Assembly (NCBI GenBank): GCA_020650975.1
Contig: JAIPMN010000620.1
Span: forward strand, 3,304 to 54,259
Source of the DNA: Apostichopus californicus
Taxonomy: Eukaryota > Echinodermata > Holothuroidea > Aspidochirotida > Stichopodidae
Length of the DNA: 50,956 nt
Direction: 5' to 3'
Program-made: the position numbers and the translations under genes
The notes under the pieces: generated by a model
What the model saw: only the letters and a program-made list of their open reading frames with translations
Databases searched by the model: none
Told to the model about the DNA's origin: nothing
Shown here: positions 22,057 to 37,000 of the stretch, piece after piece
Position numbering within the stretch: the stretch's first letter is position 1
How the letters are laid out: every line of letters begins with the position of its first letter

Positions 22057-25000
22057 CTATAAAATAAAAAAAGACAAAAATATTGATTTTTTGATCAGTG
22101 TTCCTTTTGCATATATTACTTAATCCATTACTCTTTGAAATAAAACTTATTTGTGAAAAATTACACATCACCCCCTCCCCCCCCAATTAATTAAAAAAAA
22201 AACACACACAGAGGAAACCAAGAAAAACCCTAAATATTTCTCCAAAAACCACTTACTTTATATTATTATTATTATTATTCTAAATAAAACTTTGTGAGCT
22301 TAATAATGGAGTGTCTATATAGTTTCATTAATGCAGCACTGGCTAAAATACTGGTCTAAAAAAGTTTTGAATTCCGATTCCAGCCTGAAGGACATATTAT
22401 TTATCTATTTCTTTTGTAGAACAAACAATTCATTTACCTGGAGATTATGTATTGTCCTCTCTTGGCTGTTAATCGTGTTTCTAGCCGTCTGTAGCTGCTC
22501 CAAGAGTTCCTCGTTATGTCTTCTCAAGTTCCGATTGGCTGATTCTAACTGCTCCTGTTCTGTAGATCCTGACCTCATCAGAACCGGTGAGTGCAGCATC
22601 TCCTCTTGGATGACGTGGTACTCAACTTCAAATGCTTGAAGCTCCTTCGAGATGTCAAGGTTGTAGGACTGGAAAGGTATTGACAGATTGAGTATCAGTT
22701 ACACCATGACAACACCACCGATCTACAATATAGTGTCTAAACCTCTGGTCAGGGTTGGAAGGGGGTTGGGAGGATGGGAGAAGCTTTCTGATACAGTGAA
22801 TGTTCTCACTGCCGTTTTTCTCCCAAATATTAACATATCAGGCTGAACCAATCCATGAACAGAAAATTGAGAGCAAAATCATAGAAAACATTTTGAAATA
22901 GCAAACAAAGTGATTGACTATAGGATGATTGAAGCAAATTTGAAAAGAAAGATTTCTTGGCTAGAATGGGATTCAAATCAGTGAATACAGGTCATGTGCT
23001 CTACCAGCCGAGCTACCAAGGTGCTAGTTTGGTAGCTAACCCTATATAGACATGTCTTTTACTGGAGGGGAGGTGGGGGGGGGGGGTGAGGGGGTCTGGA
23101 GGTGCCACTTAGACGCCAGTAGTACACAGCATGCCCTGTTACCAGGTATCGCACCCCAATTACATTTGATAGAACCAAGAAAGCAACAGAACAGGGATTT
23201 CAACCTTTTTCTGTACATATGTGAAGTAGACACTTCCCTGGTTTGTCACACCACGTAACTAGATATCGCACACCAGTTTTCAATCGGTATAAGCCTCATG
23301 TACCATCAGTAGTAAATGAAAGACGGTTAAGTTTCCATATTAAGCTGAATCCTAGGAGATTGAAACTTTGCCAGAGATGAATATAATAACAAGACAATAC
23401 CATAAATGTATAGAGGTCAACTTTAATATCCATATTTATTTAGTTGAAATTATCAAGGAACATATTCTATGGCTTTGTCTGAGAGATCTGCATCTGGCTT
23501 TTGTTGTATATCAGTTTTTAAACATTTATTTATAATCCTAAGATTAGAAGCAAATCTTTTACTCTCATCCTAAAAGACAAACCTGTGAAATTATCTTCTC
23601 CAGTTCGATGTACGTCATGTTGGGAATCTTATCTTTGATGTATTCAATCAGTTCCTCAAAGTTTTCACAGTCTAGTAGTCTCTTGGAGTGGTTTCCCAGG
23701 ATATTCAGAGCTACTTTAAAAATGGCTTCCAGGCCCTGAGCAAACAGCATATCTAAGAAAATTATGACAAAATTACACATAATTATGATGGGAACTTAGG
23801 TGATCAAACTGACCAGTAGCAATTTGCTATAAAATAAAACAAGATTTTCTCGGCAAATTTGATGGGGTTTTTCGTCAATGTTTTGATACTGGAGAAATTC
23901 AATCAGCTGCCAGTATTTGTAGATTTGAATGAGGACGTGAGCTTTTCCACCTACCGAACACTCTGGTTACAAATCCAAGTGGGAATTGTGAGGTGAAGAA
24001 GGTTAGGAACCATGGAGCGGCGTAGAATGTGGGACCCACATCATTGGCCTCCAGATGATCATGGAGTTCTCTATGGAAATCGTGGAGAAGCCTAGAGAGT
24101 TGATACATCTGAATCTGGATAAACAAAACAAATAACACCTTATGTAACTTATTTGGGGGAGGGGGTTAAGAAAAGTATCGATTGACATGATATATCTCCT
24201 GTTTTAAAAGCTTTTTCAAGTAGCACACACATTAAAAAACCACACCAACGCATCATAATGGTAGTTAGTTGACACCCTCCATTTTTGGACAGATACATGC
24301 CTTTGTTCTATTGATTAGTCATGGCCTCCATACAAAGGCATGGATAACTCTAAAAATTACTTGAACTGATATGAAAATCATATGAAAAAGAATTTATATG
24401 ACAGGATGAATATGATCATATTCATAAGAACCTAATGTTCAGTAGAATAGAAGAGAAACCCCGAATCTGCCTAGTTGGTAAATGAAACATCCGAATATAA
24501 CATATTAGAAGCTTAAGACAAATGAGCACAGATATGAATTTATTCTTCATCAAACAGTGAGCAAAGTTCACAGGAATTCATCCACAGGAAACACTTTAAA
24601 CCTTCAAAGATTAATTTCCTGTTGGACTAATAGTTGAACTCAAACCTTTTATTTGTTAAAAACAATAGAATTTGTTTGGCAATAAAAAAAAAATAGCATA
24701 CAGAAGCTACACTACTATATATTTTAATTGCACCCATTTTGTGTGGGTTTACATTCACAGAATTAAAAGAGAAAGTTGTCAATTCGTAAGATGTAATTTA
24801 CTATGCGAAACAGAAAGAAAAAAATATGCTTGCTTTTCATCCTTTGGCAGGAAACCCTCTTTCAACTCGCTGAACCATTCCCAAATCAAGTTGGTTCAGC
24901 CTTTTGTTTCTATATATTTTGCAAGCTTATTATGCATAGAGATATTTAATATTTAAGAGAATTCTATAAGGTTCAAAAGTTTTGATCATACTAGAGAGCA

Positions 25001-28000
25001 AAGGGAGGGGAGGGGAGGGAAGAGGGGGGGGAGGGGAATCAAATTAGTACTGCTGCTTACTTTACTGCAGGATTCTGTAGGTGACAAATAAGTTTCATAA
25101 GCACTATCAGTTTCTGAACATGTTTGTCCCAAAACATACATACAACTGTTACCCCAGAGTTTCAAAAACATATAACCGCAATTTCAGAATACTATTGAAA
25201 ACCTTAGTTTCAGGTCAACTTTTCCCCTAACCCCTTTTGTCTTGCATGTCATTATACAGGACTGTGATCAGCGGTTACACCATGATAGTTACTAGGAGTT
25301 TTTGATGGACACCTTCACCAAACAATGGTTACAACCTATCGCCACCACTTCTGGACTGGGGTGCCTTGTTTGGCAGATCACTGGATTTAAATTCCATAGG
25401 TCACTGGCCCTAATTCCTTTCTTTGCTCTCTTAAATTTTTTAACAGATCGTTAGAGCCTTTGAGATAACAACTACATCATGCATCACAAAAGAGGACATT
25501 GTAATTGATGTGGGGAGATGGGTCATATGTAATGAGGGCTGGAAACCTTACCTGTAACGCTACCATATCTGGTTTGTACTGTCTCCGACATCCTAGTCCA
25601 TACATCATAAATACCAACATATCAAAGGCCTCTTGTTCCTCCATCTGTAAAGACACAGCATGTACAGAGTGAAACACTTTAATATGTCATTGACCTTACA
25701 CAATCAAATCACTACAAAAGGCATCAATAATAAAACAGACCAATAAAAGATCATTTGAATAATGTGGTTCTCAAAAAGTTAAATGTTAATTGCACTATTG
25801 GCCAATTCCATTGGCCCTGTTTGTCTGATTACCAGTTATACTATTACAGGGAGTATGCCTAGTTAACCCTAAGCTACCTTGATATGACATAGAGAACTTT
25901 GAAAATTACTGGCATTGCATATACAAACCAAGCTATCTCCGCTCCATATGACTGAGTTGGGTTGCATCTACGCAAAGACTGAACTACAAGCTGACATAGG
26001 ATAGGATGCCATGCCTTACTTATTTTTTCACACACCTTGTCGCCTTTACTTCATTACGTATCTTACAGAGTGGGTAGTTACTTACATGCATGAGGAGAAA
26101 TCCTGCCACAAAGCTGAGTCCTTGGCAGTAACCGACATCCGCATCAAGAAGAGAATATCCCTTGAGGATGTTGAAGAGAGACAACTGGCCTCTTCCAAGA
26201 GGATGACAGAAGTAAGGATGCTTTGGATAGGTCCGACCTGTTCCAAAATTGGCAAAGAAAAATTTGTCCAAAGAGTGACCATCTGTGTTCAACAAAGGAC
26301 GCCTTTTTAGTAAGGCTTTAGTGTAATGTCTTCTTTCTCAAAATATAGTTTCAAACTTAATATATTACTTAAAATATGATACTAAATACAAGCAATTTTT
26401 AAGATCAATGTTGAATCTCTTTAATGAGTAGGGTAAAAGAAGATACTTTCCCATATTTGTCTATGGACTGAGCACAGTATTAGAAAATTGTGACTCATGT
26501 TTTTAACCATTCACAGGCATGGATTGGAATCATTTCTCTACATTTCTGTTGTGGTTCAATTCACGTACCAAGGTCAATGAGGATGGCATGCTGATGGGTG
26601 GTCAGATGTTTGATGAGGTCACTGTAATGTTCATACTCTGGACAGTGTTGCAGCATAGAGGCCTGCCGCCGTTCCATGTGACTCCGCAGAAACTTCCAGA
26701 CCTCGCCTGCACGGTAACGGGGTATACCTACAGAATAAATAGAAGAAACACAGAATTAGTTGAGGAAACAATGCCAATGGGGGTTTTTTTTCCCTTCTTC
26801 ATTTTTATTGCAATAGAGAACCTCCAATCTGAGTCTTTCGGAGAAGGATCTGCCAGTCTCGACGAGACAAAATGATTATCAAAAGAAGGAACTGCAGTTT
26901 GAAAACTTACAGTTACTAAGGCAACAATTTGTAATCAAAGATAACTTCAAATGTTATATCCTTTGAGACAGGAAGTCTTCTTCCAAAGCACCAAAAAAAT
27001 CCACATTTGTAGAGTCTGGGAAAAAGATGAGATCGATTTTTACACTTACCTTGTTTAAGGAGGTCAATGACATCTTTAAGATAATAGTGATCATCGGCAT
27101 TCATCAAGATGGCGTCCCAGTTCTGGAGGACTTCTTTGTTGCAGGGTGTTAGCTCCTCATAGCTCATCTTCATCTTACTCTCATTCACAGCATTCTGACG
27201 ATCTGAAATTAAAGGAGACGCTCTTACGTGAACATCAGAAAACTGACTGGGAAATGATAAACATACCAAGAGAGGAAAGAAATTTATGGCTAGCCTAGAA
27301 TTGCTCTACAAACTGAGCTATTCATTCCTTACTTGAGCTATAGATGGATCCCAAAAGGAAACTGAGGGCTGGCTAGCACAGTTGGTAGGGCACTGGGTTT
27401 TTAAATACAGAGATCACTGGTTACAATAACTTACATATTACTGCCTAATACAAGACATAAACCCAACCATGTACAATGGTCTATGTGACAGAGATGAAAG
27501 GTTTGAACATTCATTTATTACAATGTATATCTTCTGTCATGGAGGGAGGTTTGAAAAAAATGTTGAATCTAAAATATTGAAGCTCTGAACACGACTTAAA
27601 TTATGGCATTGGTTTCAATGTTACCACTGTTAGCATTCCACCTTGCAATCATGAAAGGAAGAACAAGCAGAAAGTAAAAGATTCTCAGATCCTAGTGACA
27701 CTATGACATTACAGAGTTACATTAGAGCCCAACAGGCGCTATGGTTCATTGCTTAGTGGAATATGAAAGTCTTGTATGTCATCACCCAATGTAACAATAT
27801 TTATGCCCACATGTACCGGCTCTTAACCAACAAATGTATTCCAAAATATTGGGCCCCACAAATGCAAGTCCAAAGAATGTGTCCCAAGTGCATTTGAGGT
27901 GGAAGTAAAATTTGGGCCCACTCAGCCCAAGAGTGGGATGGGCTATTGTTGGGCCCAGATGGTCCCAAAACAGTTAGGTAAACATGTAGCAGCTATTAAC

Positions 28001-31000
28001 CAACAACTGTATACCAAGTTTGGCTACAATCCGACTTAAGGCTGAGGAGTTACTCCAGCAATGTAAATATTTTTATGTTTGACCCCATACCCTCATTAAT
28101 ATTCGTAAGGTCACCGCCAAAAACGATATGGCACACCTTCTCAATACAAAACATCTACACAGCAAGTATGACAAATATCTATCACTCTGTTGTTGAGTTA
28201 TCACAGACCCAAACAAGTGTCACAGACTAGGGAACACACACACGGTCGCACAAACACACACACACATGGTAACCTGACTGCATAGGTTTCTTTGCTTCAA
28301 GAAAGGCACCAAGCATGACAACTTCCAGAAACAGCTATTTAATTAGGATATCGCTCACTCCAAGCAAAATTCTTCTAACCTGAAGGTTGGCTTTGTGTCA
28401 CCTTTAAACTAAAATTTCACATAGAATCCACAACTTTTCTTCTCTTTTTTCTATTTCTTTTCTTTAACCAATTTCTATCTTTTTAAAAAGCCTTTGAAGA
28501 AGTCTAACCTTGCAATTTGGTATTTTCTCTCTCCATTCTAATCAGTAATATCTGCTCCTTGATAGCTCTCTTCCAAAGTGCTCTCACAGCGTCTCTCCTC
28601 TGATATTGTCCCGTGTTATCGTCTTCACTGCCATAATGATTGGTATCTGCAGTCGATTGGTTTTCTTCCACTTCAAATACATCGCTCTCTTCAGAGATAT
28701 CTAGTGAAGTGAGAACGAGAGAAATGTTCTCTATTTGCAAAAATTATAAAGAAATTAATCCTGGTACTAAGTTTTTTTCCTCCAAACTCTTTTGTATTTT
28801 AGGGGAAAACAGAATCTAATGCCTCATGTCTAACAAGTCCAGTGATTGAAATCTATTTCATACATTTTGAATTCAATGCTTGCCTGCAACAAATTTCAAA
28901 TTGTTTGTAAACAAATAACCTTCCTTTATGGACAAATGATTTTTAAGCTGAATCGCCTAGGTAACGTTTCTCATTTTTTTTTCTGTTGCCATATGCAATC
29001 ATACAACTCTACCAACCATATTAAACTCTTCATAACTTTCTTATAAAAGCTATCAGGTTTTCATCTAGTGATACAGACAATGTTGACAGCATGTTTTGGA
29101 CACAATTACATTGACCATGGAATATCCCTCTATGAAAATTAAAAAAAACAGTAATTTTTCTACTTATTGTTTTATTGCACTGAGAGGCAGGGAATTTCCC
29201 TAAACCTTAATACCCACAAAATGTGGAAGTAGTACCTAAAACTAAACCCAGATCACAGGGTATATAATAACTTCTTCATGGAAAGTTCAGTCAGTTTTCA
29301 AATCATACCATTTCTATAATTATAAGCAATCTCAACTATACCACGGTGGAAATCCCCTTTCTCTATTTTTCACAATCTGTAGCAGATAACAAGGAACTAG
29401 ATATTCAAGTTGACTAAGGAAACCTGAGGGGGTAAGGTCAAGGGTCATTATACTTTACAAACTGCTTCAGGATTAAGAGTTCAAAGAGAAGTAAGGATTC
29501 ATCATAATAAATACCTATAACCCTAAAGTATCCTGAAAAGTCTGGAAATTCCCTTACTTTTATTTCATTTCACAACAAGTTGTAAGCTACAATTGATCAA
29601 AATATTTAAATTGAACCTGGAGAAATGGAAATGGGAAACCCATTCAAGGTATAACACTCTTTAAAAAACATTTCTAGGATAGAGACATCAACATAAAGTC
29701 TTACCACTTGCATGTGTTTGTGCCTGGTCCATATTTCTTTAGAGACCACTGTATCAATTACATTATCTTGAATATATACTTTTAGGGAGTAGTTGCGGTT
29801 CTCTACCTAAGAAATACATATTCACTTGTGATGACTTTATCTGCAGTCTCTTAGGAATGGCAAGACTATTTTGATGCCCTAAACTTTGGATGTCAGAGTG
29901 GTCCACAAACCCCTAACTTTTCGAGACATGATCTGAGTCATTATTATACTATACTACGCATAACAGTGCTTCGTAACAGATCAAGTATCACATGCACGGT
30001 ACGGTACTACTAGGGCAACATATGCGTATGGAACACGAAAAGAGTTTGTTGATAGGTACGACTTTTGTATACATTACTAACTTATATGACATATCAGATT
30101 TTAGTTCAACAAAAAGTACTCTAGGTTTGACTCGCAGAAACATCTCACGAACCCTGGGATGGACTCACGCACCCCCTGGGGGTTCATGAACCCCAGTTAG
30201 GGAACCCCTGTCCTTAATTGATTGTCATTTGTTGTCTTTCCCTCTTACCCGTGATTAACTTCTTCTTCTCACTCATGGGAGTCACAACCCTTTGGAAGAT
30301 GGCTTGCCTGAAAGACATTCGTCTCTTGTCTGTGGTAGAAGGAGTCACAGGGAATGGTGATCCACCTCCCATGTCCACACTCATCGTTCTGTGGTTAAAT
30401 AAAATACCTTCATAAACGACTGCAGAGTTGGCATACATGTATTTAAAACAAGGATGCCAGGTGACTTTAAGTCTTCTAAAAAGCAGACATCGTTTATGAG
30501 CTGTGAATTTGCAAGTTGGAGTAAAGAATAACATTTTCCCAACTTCAAATTAAAAGAGACTGAACGAGGGACATTTCTGGACGTATGTTTATAGTTGGAA
30601 ATATTTTATGTTAGTGAGGAGGGACTCTGTAGTAATAACAGAAGTAAAGTTGCAAAACATGTTGGAAATATCTGGAGGCCAAATAAACATACAAAGGGTG
30701 GGTTCATCTTCATGTTTTTATTTTTTTTACACAGTACCGTTGAAGTAAAATGAAAGACCTTAACATTCTTGTCTACTATAAGTCTTTGAGATAATGGCCA
30801 AAACTTCCATGTCATTGAAAAGTAGGACTGCAGTTAGAATTTCAAGAATCACCAATCACCACAACCAAACCATAAACATGACATTTATGTGTTCTTCACT
30901 GCCATTACAGAGTCTTCTTTCCTTCTCTTGATGGAGGGAAATTGGGTGGGAGGTGAAGGGCACGATATACTAATGAAATACTGACATGGGAAATGTCAAC

Positions 31001-34000
31001 TACTAAAATCCCACACTACTATGACTAGTCACCATGATCAAACCATACACATAAACCTTCATGTGTTATTCACTGCAATTGTTGTTAGTCCAATGTTTGT
31101 TCTCTTTCATATCTTGAGGAGGGGAAGAGGGGGGTGTTGTGAGGAGGGGGCAGGGGTGTTGTAAGTACAATTCCATACATCATGAAGCACCTTCACAAAA
31201 GGTAATATTTAATATGACACAAGTTAACAAACATTTACCTTTTCAACGGTGGTGGCGGCAAGTTTTTCCTCTTCTTCACTGGATGTTTGGTTTGGGGGGT
31301 TGTAAATGAAATTGGGCTCAGGGGAACTGCGTTAGCTGTAGGGGGTGGTGACATGGGCGACAGGGGGGAGGGACAATCTCCAAGTGTTTTGCTTCTCCTC
31401 CTCTGAAGGGGCTCTGGGGTGAGTTCTTCTTGCTCTGGTAGGTCATCCCTGTAAGAGGCCGCTCTACCATTCTGTGTCGACTCTGTTGAGACTTCATTTT
31501 TTGTGGTCAGGGAAAGAGTGGTCGGTGGGGTGAGGGGCGACACTGACAAAGGTCTGACATGCTGCTCTCTATCCGGGGTACTACTACTGATAGATAACGG
31601 AGATGTGGATACATGGGGTGTAGAGACACAATGTTCTGGAGATGGTGATTTCTCCTGAAAATAAAAAATAAAAATATGTTCATCAAAATGTATAAGTTGA
31701 AGAAAGGGAGACAGGTAAAAGTAGAGGTAGAGGTATTTAAATCATAGGATATTGACAGCCTGGAATATAGGAGGAGTTGGTTTCATACTTAATGTTGGGG
31801 TTATCTTTGTTTCAAATGTGTATTATTAATATAATCATAGATGCCATTTAATACCTTTGGAGTATGGTGGGTTTAACCTGACTATATATGCTGGCTACTT
31901 TTATCACTGTTCTTTGCATGTGTAACAGTATCGATACACATTATAACTGTTGTGCTTGCATGCCAAACTGGACAGTCAATCTCCAGTTTCACAAAAATTA
32001 CAAATTATTGCTACAAAAGGAAGAAAGAGGACACATCACATTATATTATAAGCATATTTCTGTGTTACATGATTAATAACGTTGAAGTGAGAGGATAGAC
32101 AGCTTTATTTACAGAAATTTGACATACCTTAGATCACAACACTGTCTGAATAGAACAGTTAAACACTTAAACTATCAACACAATAAGGTACACACAAGGT
32201 GTGTAGGGATGTGTTCCCGTTCCGAGCTGTACAGAGTGTAAGCTCCATCAGGATGGGGGAGCGTCCAGGGGTAATATAATAAAAACCAATTATGTAGGAT
32301 TAATTCATCCTAATTTGACATACCATAGATCACAACACTGTCTGGATAGAACAGTTCACTTAAACTATCAACATAATAAGGTACACACAAGGATTACAAT
32401 TCAGAGGTAGAGATATAGAGTAGGCATCATAAGATACTTTCATCAGATGGACTCACAAACAGAACAGGAGGAAGAATGCTAAATTTCAAAAGGGGGGAGG
32501 GGGAAGTGGGGGGCTGGCACCATGTTCTACCCCATAGGACGGGTTTGTCAACATACAAACATTTACAACAAAGAACCTTTACATGAACTACCACAGATGC
32601 TTTTCTACTCACTTCCATTGGACTAGTCTCTGCATCTGTCTTTGATATCACTGGTGGTGGCGGTTGTGACAGTTGAGACTTAAAGCTCACCAGGGGTTTC
32701 CTTCTTTTTGACTCTGGACTAGTTTTGCTTTTACTCTGTTGATGCAAAGAGAAATGAGCACTTTAAGTCTCAATGTGTGTTTGCCAAATTTCAAGATTTG
32801 CAAAACACACATTGAAACATAACATGAATTTGTCACACACATTATTTTCTGAATTGAAAGTAAAAGCAGTCAATTGGTTTCCAAACACATACATCTCTTA
32901 AGTAGAATGACAGGTATCCACTTACAATTACAGAATGAAAAAAAGTCAAATCCAAGAGCAATATCATAAAGAATGAAGGAAGACAAAAATAGTAATTCAC
33001 CAAAACTTAACAATAGTGGCCAAACTTTGATAAAAAAAAAAATGTGCTTTTAATATTATGTTTACTATGTTACTGAGAAATATAGGCAAATCAAATATTA
33101 ATAACTGTCAGCACTTCCCTTTTCAATGTGCTGTTTCATGGAATAAGGATACTTAGTTCTGAAAGTTGTTGCATTTTTAATAATAGAAGTGAGGGCACAT
33201 ACTGAGTGTTAAGAGATTATAATATGTTGAGTCAATGAAGAGCATGAATAACAGCATCCTCATTTGAACTTACCCTGGAGAGTAAATTTTCAAAGGAGCT
33301 TGCCAGAGATTTTTTAGCTTTTTTGAAGGCCCCCTCTGGTGCACTGGTCTCTATTTTTGTAGGAGGCTAAGTAAAAAACAATAATACACAACCAATAGAG
33401 AATTTATCAAAAACGAATGAAAACAGATGAAAAGTTGCATTTGTCACAAAATATGAATTTAACCTAAAATAAAAATGCTCAGGTTGTGAGGAGACAGGTA
33501 AATGAGGAAACAAAGTAAAATAGCTGTATTAATCATAAAATAATGCTTAGACCTCAGGCCATGATTAGTTTCACAATCAATGGACAGCCACATATACACA
33601 AAATTAATGGATTCCTGTACTGAGTGGAATTCGATAAACACAGGTAATAGCAGTACACTGAGCAGTTTACAAGCTGGAACATCACACACAGACATAAACA
33701 CATAACACCAGCATCACATAGATTCATTTTGACTTCAGCAAGGAGTCAAAAACATCAGATAATGTCTTCTAAAGTCTCCCTCACTTCCAAGACATGAATG
33801 AATGAGATTTATGAACACACGCTTGTAATGTTAGATTTTTGTTGCATTCATGATGTAATAACCAAAGACTGCACACAAATGAAGCTGCTATGACATGCTA
33901 TTGTAATACAAAAGTAGAGACAATTCATAACATTCCCTCTGAGTTGTAATCTGTAGTCAGAAGGAAGCTGTAAATATATCCACACACAAATTAAAGAGGA

Positions 34001-37000
34001 ATCAGATTTGCAAAGAACTATGAATTTAGCTTAAATTTCAGTAACAATTACAACAAAATTCATCAATTCTAAACATAAATTATTTCTCTAAAAGTAATTT
34101 GAATTTTTCTTTATTCCTTGTTTGAAACTTGTTCTAACTCTCCATGAGGCATTAACTTTGATTTAAAACTAAAAGTACATTGATTGACATCAATTACCTG
34201 AGTGTTTTGGACAGACTCGTTGACATTTTCAAAGGGTAGTGGCTTGGCTTCATGAGAATGAATGGCCTGTTGTTGTTCATACATGGATCTCAGGTATGTC
34301 ATAATGAGCTCGTTCTGACACTGCTGGTCATCTGGTCTCTCCAGCTAGAAACAGAAATAGAAAAGTGAGTCATGGGTAAGGTAATTGCACAAATCAAACT
34401 AGCATACCACACAGTAAATAGTCCCTGAACTTAGAATGGAGCAGAGTATAGTGTGGAATCCATTGGTATTTGGTCTGATCACTTGATGACCATACACATT
34501 TTTACAAGAGATTATACTCGAATAAAGCTAGGCCTTGGTACATCTACTGTGAAATTGTGGTAGGCAGGATCTTTAATACTACTATGTAAACATACAAGTG
34601 TTAATCTAGCAAAGTTACCTGTTCTCAGGTAATTGATCTGTTTGCCAATGAATTTGGAATGTACACAAAAGTTGACAAACTGACAATATACATTGTGCTC
34701 AAATCTTTGCTTAGTGGGGAATGTTAACTTTCTGGCAAACATAACCAGCTGTTTAAATTATCTCACACCAAAAATGTATCAAATTGAGCTTTAAATGAGT
34801 AAGACAGGAATAACAGACTTACTCTAAGGAAAGCAGCCAGAGAAGACTTCTGTTTCTCTTCTAAGGTCTCTACAACTTTCCTCATGACATTGAGGGCTTT
34901 CTCTGGCATCATATCTGAAGGAAAATACAAAATTGATGTCACCATGGATACGTTAGAATTCTCATCAACATATTGGCTTTCTATTCAGTAATACATTTCC
35001 ACTGAAATGCAAACAGTCAAAATACCCTAATGTAAATCCATGGGAAAAACCTGGATATACTTTAAACAAAAAAATTACAATGCAACATGGACATCCTGTA
35101 GAAATTAAGCATATAGGTATATGGACAGCAAAGCAGACGATAGTGTGTATGACATACAGACACTGACCTTTCACCTCCAAGCAGAGTTTATGATAAATGT
35201 GCATTGGGCAAGTTTCGCAGATGGCACTACATTTATTCTCTTGCAGGGCAGCAGAGAAAGCTTGACGAAGTGTTGCCATGACAGTGTCCACCTGAAAGAG
35301 CAAATAATAGTTAACAGTTAGAGACAACTACAAAAATTAGATTCCTAACGAATAAATTAATTACTTATTTATCACCTTACGATATTCTTACAACACGGTC
35401 TGTCTTTTGTTAATTCCATGACGCAACTCCAAAGCATTCTTCAAAGAAACTTCTTTGGTTTTTCCATCGAAAGAGTAGTTATTAATTCAATTGTCCTTTG
35501 AAACTAAAATGAAAGCCATCACGAGCACAATCGAGAAACAACATTGTAACTATTTAAAACACAGAGGAGAATCCTCACAGACAAATTTAAACAATAGAGA
35601 ATGATTACCATTGTGTTTTAGCTTGACTCTTGTAACAGCTGAGAGGGAAAGCTTGCAACAAATAATGTAACTTATGGTCACGAAAACTGTTCCTTTGAGG
35701 TACGTATTTCTTCCAATTCTGTCTTGTTGTGAGTTTATGATATCCCACAAGTACACTTGTACCATGTAGAATATAGATGTGGATATCAAAAATGAGTTAT
35801 TTGTAACCGGATACATATGATACCTGCAACTTTAAACTTGTATTGTATTATAAACACTGTCCTTATTATTTGTGATTACAGTATAACACACTCAAGTTTC
35901 AGTTCACCTTGTCATTCAGTTCTAAGGTATCTTTTTCCTCAAAGTCTAATAAGAATTTGTCATACATGATCAACAAGATAGGGCCAGGATCCTACCCAGA
36001 AGGGAGATCACGATCCCAGGGTCTGATCCTGAGTATGATAGCGCCCTCACTGCGATCTTGAGGGCCCTTGCGGGTCAGATCCTTCTTGTGTTCTCAGATG
36101 TGAACAGGGCTTAAATTCTGTGCAACTTTATCAAAACTGCCTAATATTTCTAACAAATAAAGAGTACAAATCTAGAACATTTTTCCTTGACATGTATGTC
36201 TTTTATCAAAGGAATGCTACTTAGGCAGCAATTTGTGGTTTCATATGATTAAAAACCTGAACTACTTAAAGACATTTCATTACTCTCTATATAATAAAAA
36301 TTTAATTGGCACAATTTTCAAAGGTTGCTTCATTATTTGAAATATTGAATAGAAACTTGGCTAGACAGCTACTGTTTTAGTATTACAAAAAATAAAAAGA
36401 AGCAACCCAACTTTTAAGTTTCATAGTTTGGGTGCAGTATGGGTAATAGAAGGAACACTTTGATAGGTGGCACACAAATTTCCATCTCCCTAGCAACCCC
36501 TCCCCCCCCCCCACTCCGCCTCCCAGTACCTGTACAGTGACGAATAAGTGTATAACTTGTAACGTGAGTGAAATTTGATGCATGCAATGTTTTTTCACAG
36601 GGTCCAAATGTTTTACACTATGTTTTTCACACAACTGATTTGCCCACATGGTTTTCTGACACCACCATTTTCCAAAACACATAAAAACCACCTACTGTTG
36701 CTTCATCCTGCACTTTGAAGACGTAGCACTTGAAGATTGTTGAGTTGATGTCAGCTTCTCGACAGATGAATCCGAAATACTCTGGATTCTGGATACCCTA
36801 TAGAAGAAAGCAACATCATATTCAAGGAAAGAGCTAACACAGTTACATATGTTTAATTTTACACAGCGCTTGTTGGACTTCCACACTGACAGCAACTCAC
36901 AACAAACTACATGTAAATAATTGACCCAAAGAAATTCCAAAACTTACTACTCCACAGGGATGATCAACAAATCCACAGAACAGTACGCAACATACCTCTC

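Larger units (their letters stand above)
27203..28508. other. TBC1D intron 10
   Basis: Contains two tRNA-box fragments, one per strand, at 27301-27322 and 27371-27425, and a CA-rich stretch near 28240-28265. No gene is recognised. Confidence 0.4.

Noticed and set aside
26082..26282. Alternative minus-strand frame over the arginine-finger exon
   Set aside because: It is a shadow frame; the [10 protein letters not shown] frame carries the TBC motifs and joins both neighbours in phase.
26519..26875. Plus-strand open frame of 118 codons
   Set aside because: Antisense shadow of the TBC1D exon at 26569-26727.
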